DNA of 58,425 nucleotides from SIG644 sp045613985 (GCA_045613985.1 JAZLCA010000004.1:1-58425), one strand, 5' to 3'. Numbered from the stretch's first letter, positions 8,448 through 16,775 are shown. Made by a program: numbers and translations. The notes: generated by a model not told the origin, from the sequence alone.

Positions 8448-8487
8448 AAAAAGTACGTCTGCCCTTATCCGGCACACGTACTTTTTT
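8448..8487. terminator. Terminator between udk and a convergent gene
   Basis: The stem AAAAGTACGT / ACGTACTTTT (arms 8449-8458, 8476-8486) encloses 17 bases, with T tracts on both strands; it serves udk and probably the minus-strand gene ending at 8486. Confidence 0.85.
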
Positions 8488-9106
8488 ATTTTACGCCCTC
8501 CGATCCATCCTCGCGCCCCGTTTTGAGTTCCCCGAGCTCAAAGCGATCGCAGGGATATACGTAGGCAATATCGTAATAGCCTTGCAGGCAAATAAAGAAA
8601 AACTTCTCACCCTGCGTCGAGGTGTTCACAAGCCCCGATGAGCTCATGTAATAGTCCCCGCTCCAGGGATAGTGGGCTTGGACCTCCGGCACTCTCCAGC
8701 TGCCGCCGCCCTCAAAATAGAAGAAGGGGACCGTTTTGGTCTCGTCCAAATAGCCTTGATTACCATGGCTAGCGGTATGCGGTTCGTAAATGACCTCCTG
8801 TGCAATATGGCTCAACGTTTCCACGGAAATGGAAATATCCCCGCGATCAATGGCCGCCGAGATCATCCGCATGGTATTGCGATATGCCTTCAAATCTCTG
8901 GCAAAACGAACGACCTCGATTGAGGACAGCGAAAAGATCAACAGTCCCACCCAGACACGCTTGGTAAAGACAGCCATCATCACCGCAATAATGGCAATGG
9001 GGACAATATACGTCAGCCGAAAGTCTACGCGGTTGGACATATAAAAATCTGCCATTCGCTTCAGATCCGCCTTGATATTGGCCAGCTTCAACGTTTCCTT
9101 TTTCAT
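8486..9106 (-). CDS. Unknown protein with two membrane segments
   Basis: A 206-residue protein that I do not recognise. A short amphipathic, charged N terminus is followed by two adjacent hydrophobic segments (about residues 28-46 and 50-66), then a soluble domain rich in aromatic residues (PFFYFEGGGSW, YPWSGDYYMS, FFFICLQGYYD). The arrangement suggests a membrane-anchored domain on the cytoplasmic side. The ATG at 9106 is preceded by AAAGGCGGTG; the frame is open a further 17 codons upstream but that part overlaps the promoter. It has its own promoter. No function is proposed. Confidence 0.75.
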   Translation of the reverse strand: MKKETLKLANIKADLKRMADFYMSNRVDFRLTYIVPIAIIAVMMAVFTKRVWVGLLIFSLSSIEVVRFARDLKAYRNTMRMISAAIDRGDISISVETLSHIAQEVIYEPHTASHGNQGYLDETKTVPFFYFEGGGSWRVPEVQAHYPWSGDYYMSSSGLVNTSTQGEKFFFICLQGYYDIAYVYPCDRFELGELKTGREDGSEGVK

Positions 9107-9128
9107 GCGCTCACCGCCTTTCATCTCT

Positions 9129-9157
9129 ATTTTATCACAATATGCGCAAAACGTCAA
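9129..9157 (-). promoter_or_regulatory. Promoter of the gene ending at 8486
   Basis: On the minus strand TTGACG (9152-9157), 17 bp, TAAAAT (9129-9134) with TTGTGA before the -10 box. Confidence 0.75.
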
Positions 9158-9200
9158 GTGAAATGAGTAAGGGCACCGCTTGGTGGCCTTGTTATTTATA

Positions 9201-9656
9201 TTATGCGTTACCCTTTTCGTTGTAATCCGCGCAAAGGAGGTTCATTGCCTTGCACGTCTTGTGGTAATAGAAGTATGCAAGGAAAGGTCCGAAGATGAAA
9301 AGACCGCCAAAGAAATACAAATTCCAAAAATCGTTGGTCGAGAAATCATATTCAACCCCGCGCTGTGCCAGGGCCTCCTCCACGCGCTCGGTGAACATAT
9401 ACGTCCAAACGGTCAAGACGATATTGAAGGTAAACAAGGATAAAACAAAGGCCGCCAAAATGTTCATGGTCTTGGAGCGGTCGGGCTTGGGTGCGATCTT
9501 ATCCAATTCAAAGGTAATAGGCATAAAGAAGAAGAGCTCGTAAAACCCCAGCGTCAGAATATTGAAAAGTATAACCTTCCACGCCGCTCTGTTTGTCCTG
9601 AGTTTCGCAGGAGCGCGTTCCTCAATGAGTTCGCCGTATTTGTCGTATTGTGCCAT
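9201..9656 (-). CDS. DUF4234-like small membrane protein
   Basis: A 151-residue membrane protein. After a soluble N terminus the pattern AAWKVILFNILTLGFYEL, followed by two more hydrophobic stretches and a C-terminal FFGGLFIFGPFLAYFYYH, recalls DUF4234/DUF898-type proteins, in which each helix is followed by LG-[FI]-Y. Function is unknown. The ATG at 9656 has AGGAGA upstream; the open frame extends 28 codons further but crosses the promoter. Between its stop and the next promoter there is only a weak hairpin (about 9168-9190) with no good T tract. Confidence 0.75.
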   Translation of the reverse strand: MAQYDKYGELIEERAPAKLRTNRAAWKVILFNILTLGFYELFFFMPITFELDKIAPKPDRSKTMNILAAFVLSLFTFNIVLTVWTYMFTERVEEALAQRGVEYDFSTNDFWNLYFFGGLFIFGPFLAYFYYHKTCKAMNLLCADYNEKGNA

Positions 9657-9690
9657 AATAGTTCTCCTTTCAGGGTGGTGTTTTTGCCAC

Positions 9691-9719
9691 ATTATACAAT
9701 ACAATCCGCGAAATGTCAA
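9691..9719 (-). promoter_or_regulatory. Promoter of the DUF4234-like gene
   Basis: Minus-strand TTGACA (9714-9719) and TATAAT (9691-9696), both consensus, 17 bp apart. Confidence 0.88.
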
Positions 9720-9744
9720 TATCTTTTTGGACATTTCCACCGCC

Positions 9745-9831
9745 GTCCTTATCCAACCCGCACGCTTCTACAACACTAGCATCGACTACCTGCTGGGAGA
9801 GACAAATGATCCGAGAAGGTATAAAAATTGA
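9745..9831 (+). pseudogene. C-terminal remnant of an XRE/Cro-type regulator
   Basis: The plus-strand frame ending at the TGA 9829-9831 reads ARFYNTSIDYLLGETNDP shortly before its stop. This is the characteristic end of a Cro/CI-type HTH domain (the usual sequence is FY-N-[VT]-S-[IT]-D-Y-L-L-G-x-T-[DN]-x-P). No helix-turn-helix core, start codon or ribosome site lies upstream: the preceding bases are the promoter of the divergent gene. It is therefore a degraded fragment, probably left by deletion or an old mobile element next to the tRNA gene. Confidence 0.7.
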
Positions 9832-9841
9832 CACATCAAAC

Positions 9842-9876
9842 AAAAAAGCGCATCTGCCATGCAGATGCGCTTTTTT
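9842..9876. terminator. Terminator of tRNA-Val, symmetric
   Basis: A 16-bp perfect stem, arms AAAAAAGCGCATCTGC and GCAGATGCGCTTTTTT around CAT, starts one base after the CCA end of the tRNA on the minus strand and carries T tracts on both strands. Confidence 0.92.
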
Positions 9877-9877
9877 A

Positions 9878-9954
9878 TGGTGGAGACAACTAGATTCGAA
9901 CTAGTGACCCCTTGCATGTCAAGCAAGTACTCTAACCAACTGAGCTATGCCTCC
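9878..9954 (-). tRNA. tRNA-Val (anticodon GAC)
   Basis: The reverse complement folds as a cloverleaf: acceptor GGAGGCA pairing with TGTCTCC (one G-U), D arm GCTC..GAGT, anticodon stem CTTGC/GCAAG around loop TTGACAT, giving anticodon GAC for valine, and T arm CTAGTTCGAATCTAG. The CCA tail is encoded. It has its own promoter and terminator. Confidence 0.95.
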
Positions 9955-9980
9955 GTGCGGTTTCTCAACCGACGGGCATT

Positions 9981-10009
9981 ATTATATCACAGTTGTTTGA
10001 AAAATGCAA
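9981..10009 (-). promoter_or_regulatory. Promoter of tRNA-Val
   Basis: Minus-strand TTGCAT (10004-10009), 17 bp ending in CTGTGA, TATAAT (9981-9986), 26 bp ahead of the mature tRNA. Confidence 0.85.
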
Positions 10010-10038
10010 GCCTTTTTTTGAAATTTCTTGAAAAAATT

Positions 10039-11661
10039 TTAATTTTCTTTTTTTGTGCCTTGAACACGCAGATACACCCGCTCCCCAAGCAACAGCAAAG
10101 CACCGCCAAGACACAGATAGACAAACAAATTGCCGACGCGGGTATACAGCGTCGCGTCGTTTCTCATCTCGATCTCGGCTGTCACGATGCCCTCTTGCAG
10201 TGCGTCAAGGCGCGCGATCTCCTTGCCTGTCGGGGTAATCACGGACGACACACCGGTATTAGCGGCGCGCACGACGTAGCGTCCCGTTTCAATGGCACGG
10301 AGCTTGGCCTGGGCATTGTGCATATGCACCGCGGCACTGTCGAAGAACCAGGAATCGTTGGTCGAAATGCAAAGCAACTCAGCCCCGCAGCGAGTGCTGT
10401 CATAGGCCAGCTGCTCGTAGATGGAATCGAAGCAGATGAGCGAGCCGATACCGCCCAAGGAGGTATCAAACACCGCCGCGTCTTCCCCCGGTGTCGTTCC
10501 GTCCGCCAACTGCGAAAGCTCCAGAATTGGCGGGCAGATGACCTCGATCAAAGGGCGAAGCGGGACGTACTCTCCAAATGGCACCAGATGCCGCTTGGCA
10601 TAAAAGCTGTCGTGCACACTTCCCGTCTCGTCGATCATGACGATCGCGTTGTAGTCGCCAAGCTCGGTTCCTTGGACAAAAACACCCAACAAAAGCACCG
10701 CCTCGTTCTCACGCGCCAGCGTTTTCAACTGCGACATATAGCCGGGATATTGCGTGAGCTTGACCGGCACAGCCGTCTCGGGCCAGACGATCACGTCCGC
10801 GCCCTCAAGCGCTGCCTGTTCGGTCAAACGATAGTAAATGTCAAAGCTGTCCGCAACCGAGGTCTGCCACTTATCTGCCGAGCCGATATTACCTTGGATG
10901 GCCGCGACCTTGTATGTCTTTTCCGAGGTGCGGTGAGCATCGGTCAGCATCAAAATACCGCCCAAAGACAGTTGCAAAGCAAACACGCTCACTCCAACCA
11001 CAGCACACAAGCGGCGGCGGTCGGTATGCAACAGGGCGTAAGCAATGCAGCCGTTGATCAATACGACAATAAAAGTGATCAGATAGGGGCCAAACCAGCG
11101 GGCCGTTTGAAGCATGACGGGCATAGCGGCCTGTCCCAGCGCCAAGCGTCCCCAGGGAACGCCCGTCCAGTTGAGCGTCTGAGCCCATTCGCGCACGCAC
11201 CACAGTCCCGCCATAGTCACGACCTGCAAAAAAGGATGTGACCTCACAATGCGCCCGCGTGTGATCACGGCGAGCAGGACAGGAAACAGCGAGGCAAACA
11301 GGGTCTGCAAGAGTGACAGTCCCAAAATAGCAAACAGCACGATGCCCAATGCCGCCAGCGGGGTGACACCTACAAATTCCAAAGGATACATATAAAAAAA
11401 CCAATGGAACAGCACGATGGAAAAAGAATAGTTGAATATCAAGCCGTAGCGGTACAGTCGGCGAAGCGGCACCGACGGATCGGCGGCGAGCTTGAAGAAG
11501 ACACACAATGCGGGGACAAGTGATATCCATTCCAGCACGCCAAGCACTTCAAAAGAAACGCACAGACCGGTGAGCAGACCGCTGATGACAAGGGCCAGCA
11601 CGCGCGCCCACGAGCGATCCAATGAGAAGCATTGCACTGTCTTTTGGCACATTTTTCTCAT
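10039..11661 (-). CDS. lnt: Apolipoprotein N-acyltransferase
   Basis: A 540-residue membrane enzyme of the Lnt family, which adds the third acyl chain to the N-terminal cysteine of lipoproteins. About seven N-terminal hydrophobic segments (residues 20-245) precede a nitrilase-fold domain. The nitrilase-type catalytic triad is visible as Glu295 (WPETAVP), Lys356 (AKRHLVPFGEY) and Cys410 (SLICFDSIYE). The length matches Gram-negative Lnt. Its ATG overlaps the stop of the upstream pseudouridine synthase gene (ATGA), so the two are translationally coupled. Lnt is unusual in Firmicutes, where LnsAB or Lit more often modify lipoproteins; a lipoprotein substrate is encoded at 17827-18252. No clear terminator follows. 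Confidence 0.92.
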   Translation of the reverse strand: MRKMCQKTVQCFSLDRSWARVLALVISGLLTGLCVSFEVLGVLEWISLVPALCVFFKLAADPSVPLRRLYRYGLIFNYSFSIVLFHWFFYMYPLEFVGVTPLAALGIVLFAILGLSLLQTLFASLFPVLLAVITRGRIVRSHPFLQVVTMAGLWCVREWAQTLNWTGVPWGRLALGQAAMPVMLQTARWFGPYLITFIVVLINGCIAYALLHTDRRRLCAVVGVSVFALQLSLGGILMLTDAHRTSEKTYKVAAIQGNIGSADKWQTSVADSFDIYYRLTEQAALEGADVIVWPETAVPVKLTQYPGYMSQLKTLARENEAVLLLGVFVQGTELGDYNAIVMIDETGSVHDSFYAKRHLVPFGEYVPLRPLIEVICPPILELSQLADGTTPGEDAAVFDTSLGGIGSLICFDSIYEQLAYDSTRCGAELLCISTNDSWFFDSAAVHMHNAQAKLRAIETGRYVVRAANTGVSSVITPTGKEIARLDALQEGIVTAEIEMRNDATLYTRVGNLFVYLCLGGALLLLGERVYLRVQGTKKEN

Positions 11662-12779
11662 CGCTTTCCTCCCTTGCCGCCCGTCCGTTTGGCAGGACGG
11701 GAATTTGCATGAGCATGGGGCTTGTTCTTGGCCGGATAATTCCCGCCACGGGGCACGGAAGGCCTTCTCTGCCCCTCCGTCGCCGCTTTTTTTGTGGGCT
11801 GTGTTTTGGGAATATCGCGAGTGAAAAAGTCGTTATAGAACCAGATATCCTCGTCGGGCAAGGTAACTTCTTTCCCCTTCAAGTACCCCAATTCACCGCT
11901 GTCGTCCTTGAATTGAAAGACCAAGCGGCGGGCATAGAGTGCTTGAAATTTATAGCCCGCCTTGGCATCGTCGCGGTTGACGCCGTATTTGCCATCCCCC
12001 AGCAACGGATGCCCGATATGAGCCATGTGGGCTCGGATCTGATGGGTGCGTCCCGTCACCAGCTCGATTTCCAACAGCGAATTTCCGCCTCGCGCGGCTA
12101 TCACACGGTATTTGGTAATGATCTCCTTGCTCCCGTGAAGCGGGGTGTCGGTAACCTCCACCTGATTATGCAGGCTGTCCTTGCGCAGATAAGCCCGCAG
12201 AGTGTCCTGGCGCTTGGGCAGCTCGCCGTGGACGATGCAATAATAGAATTTCCCCACCTCGTCGTCGCGGATCTTTTGGTTCATCACACGCAACGCCTCG
12301 GCGTTTTTGGCCGCAATGACGATACCGCCGGTATTGCGGTCGATAGGGTTGCACAGCGCGGGGGCAAAGGATTGCTCCTGGGCGGGATCATACTCACCCT
12401 TTTGGGCAAGATAGGCCTTGACGTGCATAATCAGGGTGTTGTCCTGGGCCTCATCGTCCTCATGCACCAACACTCCGGGGCGTTTGTGAACGAGCAGAAT
12501 ATTATCATCCTCGTACACCGCCTCAATCTTGGGACGAATGCGGGAAAGCGCGCCCGTGTCCTCCTCGGGAGAGGCAAAAAACTCCTCGCGGATGAACAGC
12601 TGTATTTCGTCACCCTCGCACAGCATTACCGAGGGTTCGGTGCGGGCTCGGTTTCGCTTGATCTTTTTGGTGCGGATCAATTTATACATCAAGGACTGCG
12701 GCAGGCCTTGCACCGCCTTGGAAAGAAATTTGTCCAGACGCTGTCCTGCGTCGTTTTGATTTACTTTGAGAATGCGCAA
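11658..12779 (-). CDS. RluA-family pseudouridine synthase
   Basis: A 373-residue enzyme isomerising specific uridines in rRNA. An S4-like RNA-binding N terminus (DAGQRLDKFLSKAV, residues 10-23) is followed by the catalytic domain. The family motif with the catalytic Asp is CNPIDRNTGG (RLDxxTSG in most members), and VTGRTHQIRAHMAHIGHPLLGD is cut here to its core GRTHQIRAH plus GHPLLGD. A basic, Gly/Lys/Arg-rich tail of about 60 residues extends the C terminus. The start is TTG at 12779, eight bases after AAGGAG; reading further upstream would run through the upp terminator. It most resembles RluC-type 23S enzymes, but the target site cannot be told. It is coupled to lnt by an ATGA overlap. Confidence 0.88.
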   Translation of the reverse strand: MRILKVNQNDAGQRLDKFLSKAVQGLPQSLMYKLIRTKKIKRNRARTEPSVMLCEGDEIQLFIREEFFASPEEDTGALSRIRPKIEAVYEDDNILLVHKRPGVLVHEDDEAQDNTLIMHVKAYLAQKGEYDPAQEQSFAPALCNPIDRNTGGIVIAAKNAEALRVMNQKIRDDEVGKFYYCIVHGELPKRQDTLRAYLRKDSLHNQVEVTDTPLHGSKEIITKYRVIAARGGNSLLEIELVTGRTHQIRAHMAHIGHPLLGDGKYGVNRDDAKAGYKFQALYARRLVFQFKDDSGELGYLKGKEVTLPDEDIWFYNDFFTRDIPKTQPTKKAATEGQRRPSVPRGGNYPAKNKPHAHANSRPAKRTGGKGGKR

Positions 12780-12798
12780 GAGGCACACTCCTTTCTTG

Positions 12799-12825
12799 AA
12801 AAAGGGGCAGGACGTCGCCTGCCCC
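12799..12825 (-). terminator. Intrinsic terminator of upp
   Basis: On the minus strand GGGGCAGG / CCTGCCCC with a six-base loop is followed by TTTTT; it lies between the upp stop and the ribosome site of the next gene. Confidence 0.85.
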
Positions 12826-12838
12826 GATGAAATCACGA

Positions 12839-13471
12839 TTATTTTGTACCGAAAATACGGTCGCCGGCATCGCCCAAGCCGGGCAGAATGTAGGCGTTTT
12901 CGTTGAGACACTCGTCAAGCGCCGCAACGAAAATATCGACGTCGGGATGCTCGTCCTGTACCCGTTTGACCCCCTCCGGCGCCGCCACCAGGTTCATCAG
13001 ACGAATATTCCGACAACCGTACTTGCTCTTGAGCAGCGCAATGGCATCTGCGGCAGAACCGCCCGTTGCCAGCATAGGATCGACCACAATGACCAGCCGA
13101 TCCGCAATATCGGGGGGCATTTTACAATAATATTCCACCGGCTCATGCGTGGTCTCGTCGCGGTACATACCAATATGACCAACTTTGGCCACGGGGACCA
13201 GGCGCAGAAGGCCGTCCACCATGCCAAGACCGGCGCGCAGAATGGGAACGATGGCCAGCTTTTTACCCGAAACCGTCTTGGCCACCATAGGCACAAGCGG
13301 CGTTTCAATCTTGACATCCTCCAGGGGCAGATCGCGAGTGATCTCATAGCCCATGAGCATAGCGATCTCATCCAACAGCTCGCGGAAGTCCTTCGAGCCC
13401 GTCTTTTTATTTCGCATGATGGAAAGTTTGTGGGTGATCAGGGGGTGATCAATAACGTGAAGCTGGCTCAT
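12839..13471 (-). CDS. upp: Uracil phosphoribosyltransferase
   Basis: A 210-residue enzyme making UMP from uracil and PRPP. Visible features are the N-terminal HVIDHPLITHKL, PILRAGLGM at the uracil/flexible-loop region, the PRPP-binding motif VDPMLATGGSA and the C-terminal LPGLGDAGDRIFGT. Length is typical. The ATG at 13471 has GAGGAA upstream; the open frame continues 13 codons but across the promoter region. Monocistronic, with its own promoter and terminator. Confidence 0.96.
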   Translation of the reverse strand: MSQLHVIDHPLITHKLSIMRNKKTGSKDFRELLDEIAMLMGYEITRDLPLEDVKIETPLVPMVAKTVSGKKLAIVPILRAGLGMVDGLLRLVPVAKVGHIGMYRDETTHEPVEYYCKMPPDIADRLVIVVDPMLATGGSAADAIALLKSKYGCRNIRLMNLVAAPEGVKRVQDEHPDVDIFVAALDECLNENAYILPGLGDAGDRIFGTK

Positions 13472-13524
13472 AACAATTCCTCTCTGCCGTATGATTTGGC
13501 GCACAAGCATCGCCTTACACCTTG

Positions 13525-13553
13525 ATTATACACAAAACCGTGTCATTTTTCAA
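13525..13553 (-). promoter_or_regulatory. Promoter of upp
   Basis: Minus-strand TTGAAA (13548-13553), 17 bp ending TTTGTG, TATAAT (13525-13530). Confidence 0.8.
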
Positions 13554-13592
13554 GTATTTCTTTGAAAAAAGTAAGATTTCGCCCAATCAAAC

Positions 13593-13621
13593 TTTACAAA
13601 CGCGCCGAAACATGATAGAAT
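13593..13621 (+). promoter_or_regulatory. Promoter of mtaB
   Basis: TTTACA (13593-13598), 17 bp, TAGAAT (13616-13621), divergent from the upp promoter. Confidence 0.65.
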
Positions 13622-13657
13622 ATAAGGTACCACATTTCAAACAGAAAGGTGTTTTTC

Positions 13658-14998
13658 ATGAACAAAACCGTTGGCATTCTGACACTGGGATGCAAGGTCA
13701 ATCAATATGAGTCCGAGGCGATCGCCGAAGCCTTGGCGTCTCGCGGCTTTTCCATTTGCCCCACGAGCGAGATCTGCGATATCTATATCATCAACACCTG
13801 CACCGTCACAGCAGAATCTGACCGCAAGGCGCGTCAGTTCATTCGCCGCGCGCTCTCCCACAACCCTTCTTCCTTCGTGCTTGTCACGGGATGTATGGCC
13901 CAAACGGATGCCCAAAGCATTGGGCAGATCGAAGGCGTAGACTTCATTTGTGGCAACCGCAACAAGATGGCGATCGTGGATGCCGTTGTGCAGTTATGCC
14001 AGAGCGGACAAAAGCCAGCCGCTCCCGTCCTCGACGTTCCCCCTCTGGAAGGGGCCGGCTTTGAAGAAATGTCGATCAACCGCTTCGGGCGCACCCGCGC
14101 TTATATCAAAATTGAGGACGGCTGCGAAAGCCGCTGTACGTATTGCATTATTCCCTCCGCACGCGGACACATTCGTTCCAAGCCTATGCAGGCCGTCTTG
14201 GATGAAGTACGCTGCCTGACCGAGGGTGGATGCCGCGAGGTCGTATTGACCGGCATTGAGACTGCCTCGTGGGGACGGGATTTTGGAGAGGCAAACCTTG
14301 CCGACCTGCTCGAAGAGGTCGACCGCATCCCCGGCATTGGACGGGTGCGTCTTGGCTCGCTGGATCCCACCATCATGCGCCCTGCTTTCATTGAGCGCAT
14401 TTCAAAGCTCTCCTCTCTGGCCCCCCATTTTCATCTGTCCATGCAAAGCGGAAGCAATGCCGTGCTTGCCCGTATGAAGCGAAAATATAACCGCACCCAG
14501 GCTCTGGAAGCCATTGAAAGGTTGCGCGCGGCCATTCCCAACGTTCAATTGACAACGGATATCATCGTTGGTTTTCCCGGAGAGACCGAGGAAGATTTTG
14601 AAGCAACGATGGATCTGGCCCGCAAAGCGCGATTTTTGATGATCCACGTTTTCCCCTATTCCAAACGGCAAGGAACACCGGCTGCCGTAATGCCGGATCA
14701 AATTCCCAACGCCATCAAAAAGCAACGCGTGGCTCTTCTGTCCGCCCTGGCGTGTGACATTCGTACCGATATTCTGCAGAAAAGAATCGCATCCAATCTG
14801 CCGACGAGCGTGCTTTTTGAGACGTTCGAAGACGGTTATGCGATCGGCCACACCCCCGATTTCATTGAGGTGCGTGTTCCTTCGTCCCGCGCTCTTCATG
14901 CAGAGACGCATCCGGTGCGCCTGATCTCCGTCAGCGAGGATAAGGCCGCCTGTCTTGGGGCATGGATCGAAACGAAAGGAGCACCGTCATGTCAATGA
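13658..14998 (+). CDS. mtaB: tRNA methylthiotransferase MtaB (t6A to ms2t6A)
   Basis: A 446-residue radical-SAM enzyme of the methylthiotransferase family, which adds the methylthio group to t6A37 of ANN-decoding tRNAs. The N-terminal MTTase domain holds three cluster cysteines: C12 (LGCKVNQYE), C48 (NTCTV) and C79 (TGCMAQ). The radical-SAM cluster motif CxxxCxxC is at 156-163 (CESRCTYC). A TRAM-like C-terminal region ends the protein. TLGCKVNQYE at the start distinguishes MtaB from MiaB. The ATG at 13658 follows AGAAAGGTG. Its last ten bases overlap the start of the next gene, so the two are cotranscribed. Confidence 0.92.
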   Translation: MNKTVGILTLGCKVNQYESEAIAEALASRGFSICPTSEICDIYIINTCTVTAESDRKARQFIRRALSHNPSSFVLVTGCMAQTDAQSIGQIEGVDFICGNRNKMAIVDAVVQLCQSGQKPAAPVLDVPPLEGAGFEEMSINRFGRTRAYIKIEDGCESRCTYCIIPSARGHIRSKPMQAVLDEVRCLTEGGCREVVLTGIETASWGRDFGEANLADLLEEVDRIPGIGRVRLGSLDPTIMRPAFIERISKLSSLAPHFHLSMQSGSNAVLARMKRKYNRTQALEAIERLRAAIPNVQLTTDIIVGFPGETEEDFEATMDLARKARFLMIHVFPYSKRQGTPAAVMPDQIPNAIKKQRVALLSALACDIRTDILQKRIASNLPTSVLFETFEDGYAIGHTPDFIEVRVPSSRALHAETHPVRLISVSEDKAACLGAWIETKGAPSCQ

Positions 14999-16296
14999 TC
15001 CTATCCCCTTTGCTTTCTCAACCGTCCGACTGTCTGTGCTCTCATCTGCAATTGAAGCTCTCCCCTGCCCGTTTGGATATGCTTCTCAATGCATTACGAA
15101 GCGATAGAAAAGAGTTGACGGAGCTGGGACTCCAGACCATCGACCACCTGATCTTTCATCATATCATGCCCCCAACGACCGCTGTCTTGGATGTGTTTCA
15201 GACGACGGACGAGGGCATGGCGCGCATTTTTTCCGACGTGCTTGAAAAGTGCAAGGACGTTCGCGGAAAAACCGTCCGCCCAACCCTCAAAGGTGCTTGG
15301 CAGGCACAAACGCTGGCTCAGCACCGCCAGGATATGCTTCCCCCCGCGGCCAATGCTCCGCGTTTGATCAGCCGCCGGGACTATCCTCTTTTGTCTTTAC
15401 AAGGTCTGTGTGCCCGTACGCTTGTCCCCATTCCCGACACGCCTTGGCTGCTGGCCGAGACGGATTACGCGCCCGCCGCCAAGCAACGTTCCATCCGGCG
15501 CGGCCACATCTGCTCGCTGATTCAGCTCCCGCCCGAGGAAACGGCAAGAGAGCTTTTGGCGGACCTGCTCGCGCAGCAGAACGTACGCACCCACATACGA
15601 AGCATCCGCGCCGTCGGTCCCGCCGATTATCTTGGCGGCGTTCTGGATGCCAAAATCGGATGCGATGTAGACTTTTTTGCCTTGACGTTAGCCACGGGCC
15701 GATCCTTGGAAGAATTGTTGCAACATCTGCCCGAGGGCTATCTCATATGGACCACCAAACGGGGGGCACGACGTTTGTCAGAGCGCCTTGAGAACATCGG
15801 ATGCACTATAACTGCGTTCATCGAGGCCAAACGTCGCCCGCGCCTGACCTTTTATTATCAGCGTGAGCCAATATTTGACTGCAGTCTCTCCTCTTTGCGC
15901 AACGTTGTATCGCCGCGCGCCGTTGAGGTTCACCTTGCGCCGCCATCTCCCTGTTCCACAGAGACCGCCACGCCCGCCCTTTTGCAAGTCGGCAGCTATA
16001 TCGCGGTATACCATCATTTACCGGCCGAACAAACGATGGCTCCTGAAGCCTTGTCCGACTGGCTGGTGCAGGCGCAACGTGCCATTACCGAGGCAGGAGC
16101 CCGAATGGATCGGGCTTATCTTGCGGTCGGTGTATGCGAAGATGATTCCACACCGCACGGCGGTCTTTGGTCGGCCGCATTGAGTCTGCACCGGGCACGA
16201 AGCGAAATGGACATTGCAGCTTTCGATACTCGGGTTTGCCCCTCGGAAGGCAGCGCCGACGGTACGACGGTCTGTCTGATCGCACCGTTTGCATAA
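14989..16296 (+). CDS. Unknown 435-residue protein coupled to mtaB
   Basis: I do not recognise this protein. It has no signal peptide or membrane segments. The N-terminal third is helical and leucine-rich (LSPARLDMLLNALRSDRK); the middle contains LISRRDYPLLSLQ and a DYLGGVLDAKIGCDVDFFALTLA segment; the C-terminal third ends in a DRAYLAVGV-E-D-D stretch. It may be an enzyme of the alpha/beta class but no motif decides. The ATG at 14989 has AAAGGAG seven bases upstream, and overlaps the mtaB stop by ten bases; a second ATG at 14995 would give an ATGA overlap. No strong terminator follows, only a weak inverted repeat CAAAATCG/CGATTTTG at about 16320-16338. Confidence 0.8.
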   Translation: MSMILSPLLSQPSDCLCSHLQLKLSPARLDMLLNALRSDRKELTELGLQTIDHLIFHHIMPPTTAVLDVFQTTDEGMARIFSDVLEKCKDVRGKTVRPTLKGAWQAQTLAQHRQDMLPPAANAPRLISRRDYPLLSLQGLCARTLVPIPDTPWLLAETDYAPAAKQRSIRRGHICSLIQLPPEETARELLADLLAQQNVRTHIRSIRAVGPADYLGGVLDAKIGCDVDFFALTLATGRSLEELLQHLPEGYLIWTTKRGARRLSERLENIGCTITAFIEAKRRPRLTFYYQREPIFDCSLSSLRNVVSPRAVEVHLAPPSPCSTETATPALLQVGSYIAVYHHLPAEQTMAPEALSDWLVQAQRAITEAGARMDRAYLAVGVCEDDSTPHGGLWSAALSLHRARSEMDIAAFDTRVCPSEGSADGTTVCLIAPFA

Positions 16297-16419
16297 CAAT
16301 ATTGCCGTGTTTCAAGTTCAAAATCGTTCGATTTTGTCTCAACCAATGGATAATTCACAAAATCACGGTTAAATTCCTGGCAATATTTTAAAAAAAACGA
16401 TGAAAATTCAAAAAAACAC

Positions 16420-16448
16420 TTGCAATTTCAAAAGTATTGTGATATAAT
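16420..16448 (+). promoter_or_regulatory. Promoter of rpmB
   Basis: TTGCAA (16420-16425), 17 bp ending ATTGTGA, TATAAT (16443-16448). The leader of about 60 nt contains a short GCGCC/GGCGT hairpin before AAGGAGGTG. Confidence 0.82.
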
Positions 16449-16515
16449 AATAGCCGTTGTTTAAGTTAAATCGATATCTGTGCGCCAAAGCGGCGTATCC
16501 AAGGAGGTGTCAAGG

Positions 16516-16695
16516 ATGGCAAAGTGCAGTATCTGCGGTAAGGGTGTTGTTTTCGGTGAGAACGTCTCCCACTCCCACCGTAAAACGAAGAGATGTTGGA
16601 AGCCCAACATCCGCAAGGTAAAGATTTCCGTCGGTGGCAATACGAAGTCCATTTCGGTTTGCTCCCGTTGCCTGCGCACGATGAAGAAGGCATAA
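16516..16695 (+). CDS. rpmB: 50S ribosomal protein L28, zinc-ribbon form
   Basis: A 59-residue ribosomal protein of the large subunit. It carries two CxxC pairs, C4/C7 and C49/C52, making it the zinc-binding C+ paralogue, as is common in Firmicutes. Typical L28 segments follow: VSHSHRKTKR and PNIRKVKI. AAGGAGGTG precedes the ATG at 16516. Monocistronic with its own promoter. Confidence 0.97.
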   Translation: MAKCSICGKGVVFGENVSHSHRKTKRCWKPNIRKVKISVGGNTKSISVCSRCLRTMKKA

Positions 16696-16725
16696 GGTTA
16701 CACTTATCGTTCGTGCATAAAGTTT

Positions 16726-16760
16726 GGCAGACATACAGAGAATTCTCTGTATGCCTGCCC
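16726..16760 (+). terminator. Stem-loop after rpmB
   Basis: A long imperfect palindrome around ACAGAGAATTCTCTGT (16735-16750) extends to GGCAG/CTGCC and is followed by a weak T-rich stretch CTCTTTATTAT. It may terminate rpmB in part; the stronger element is at 16776-16814. Confidence 0.55.
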
Positions 16761-16775
16761 TCTTTATTATAGCAA

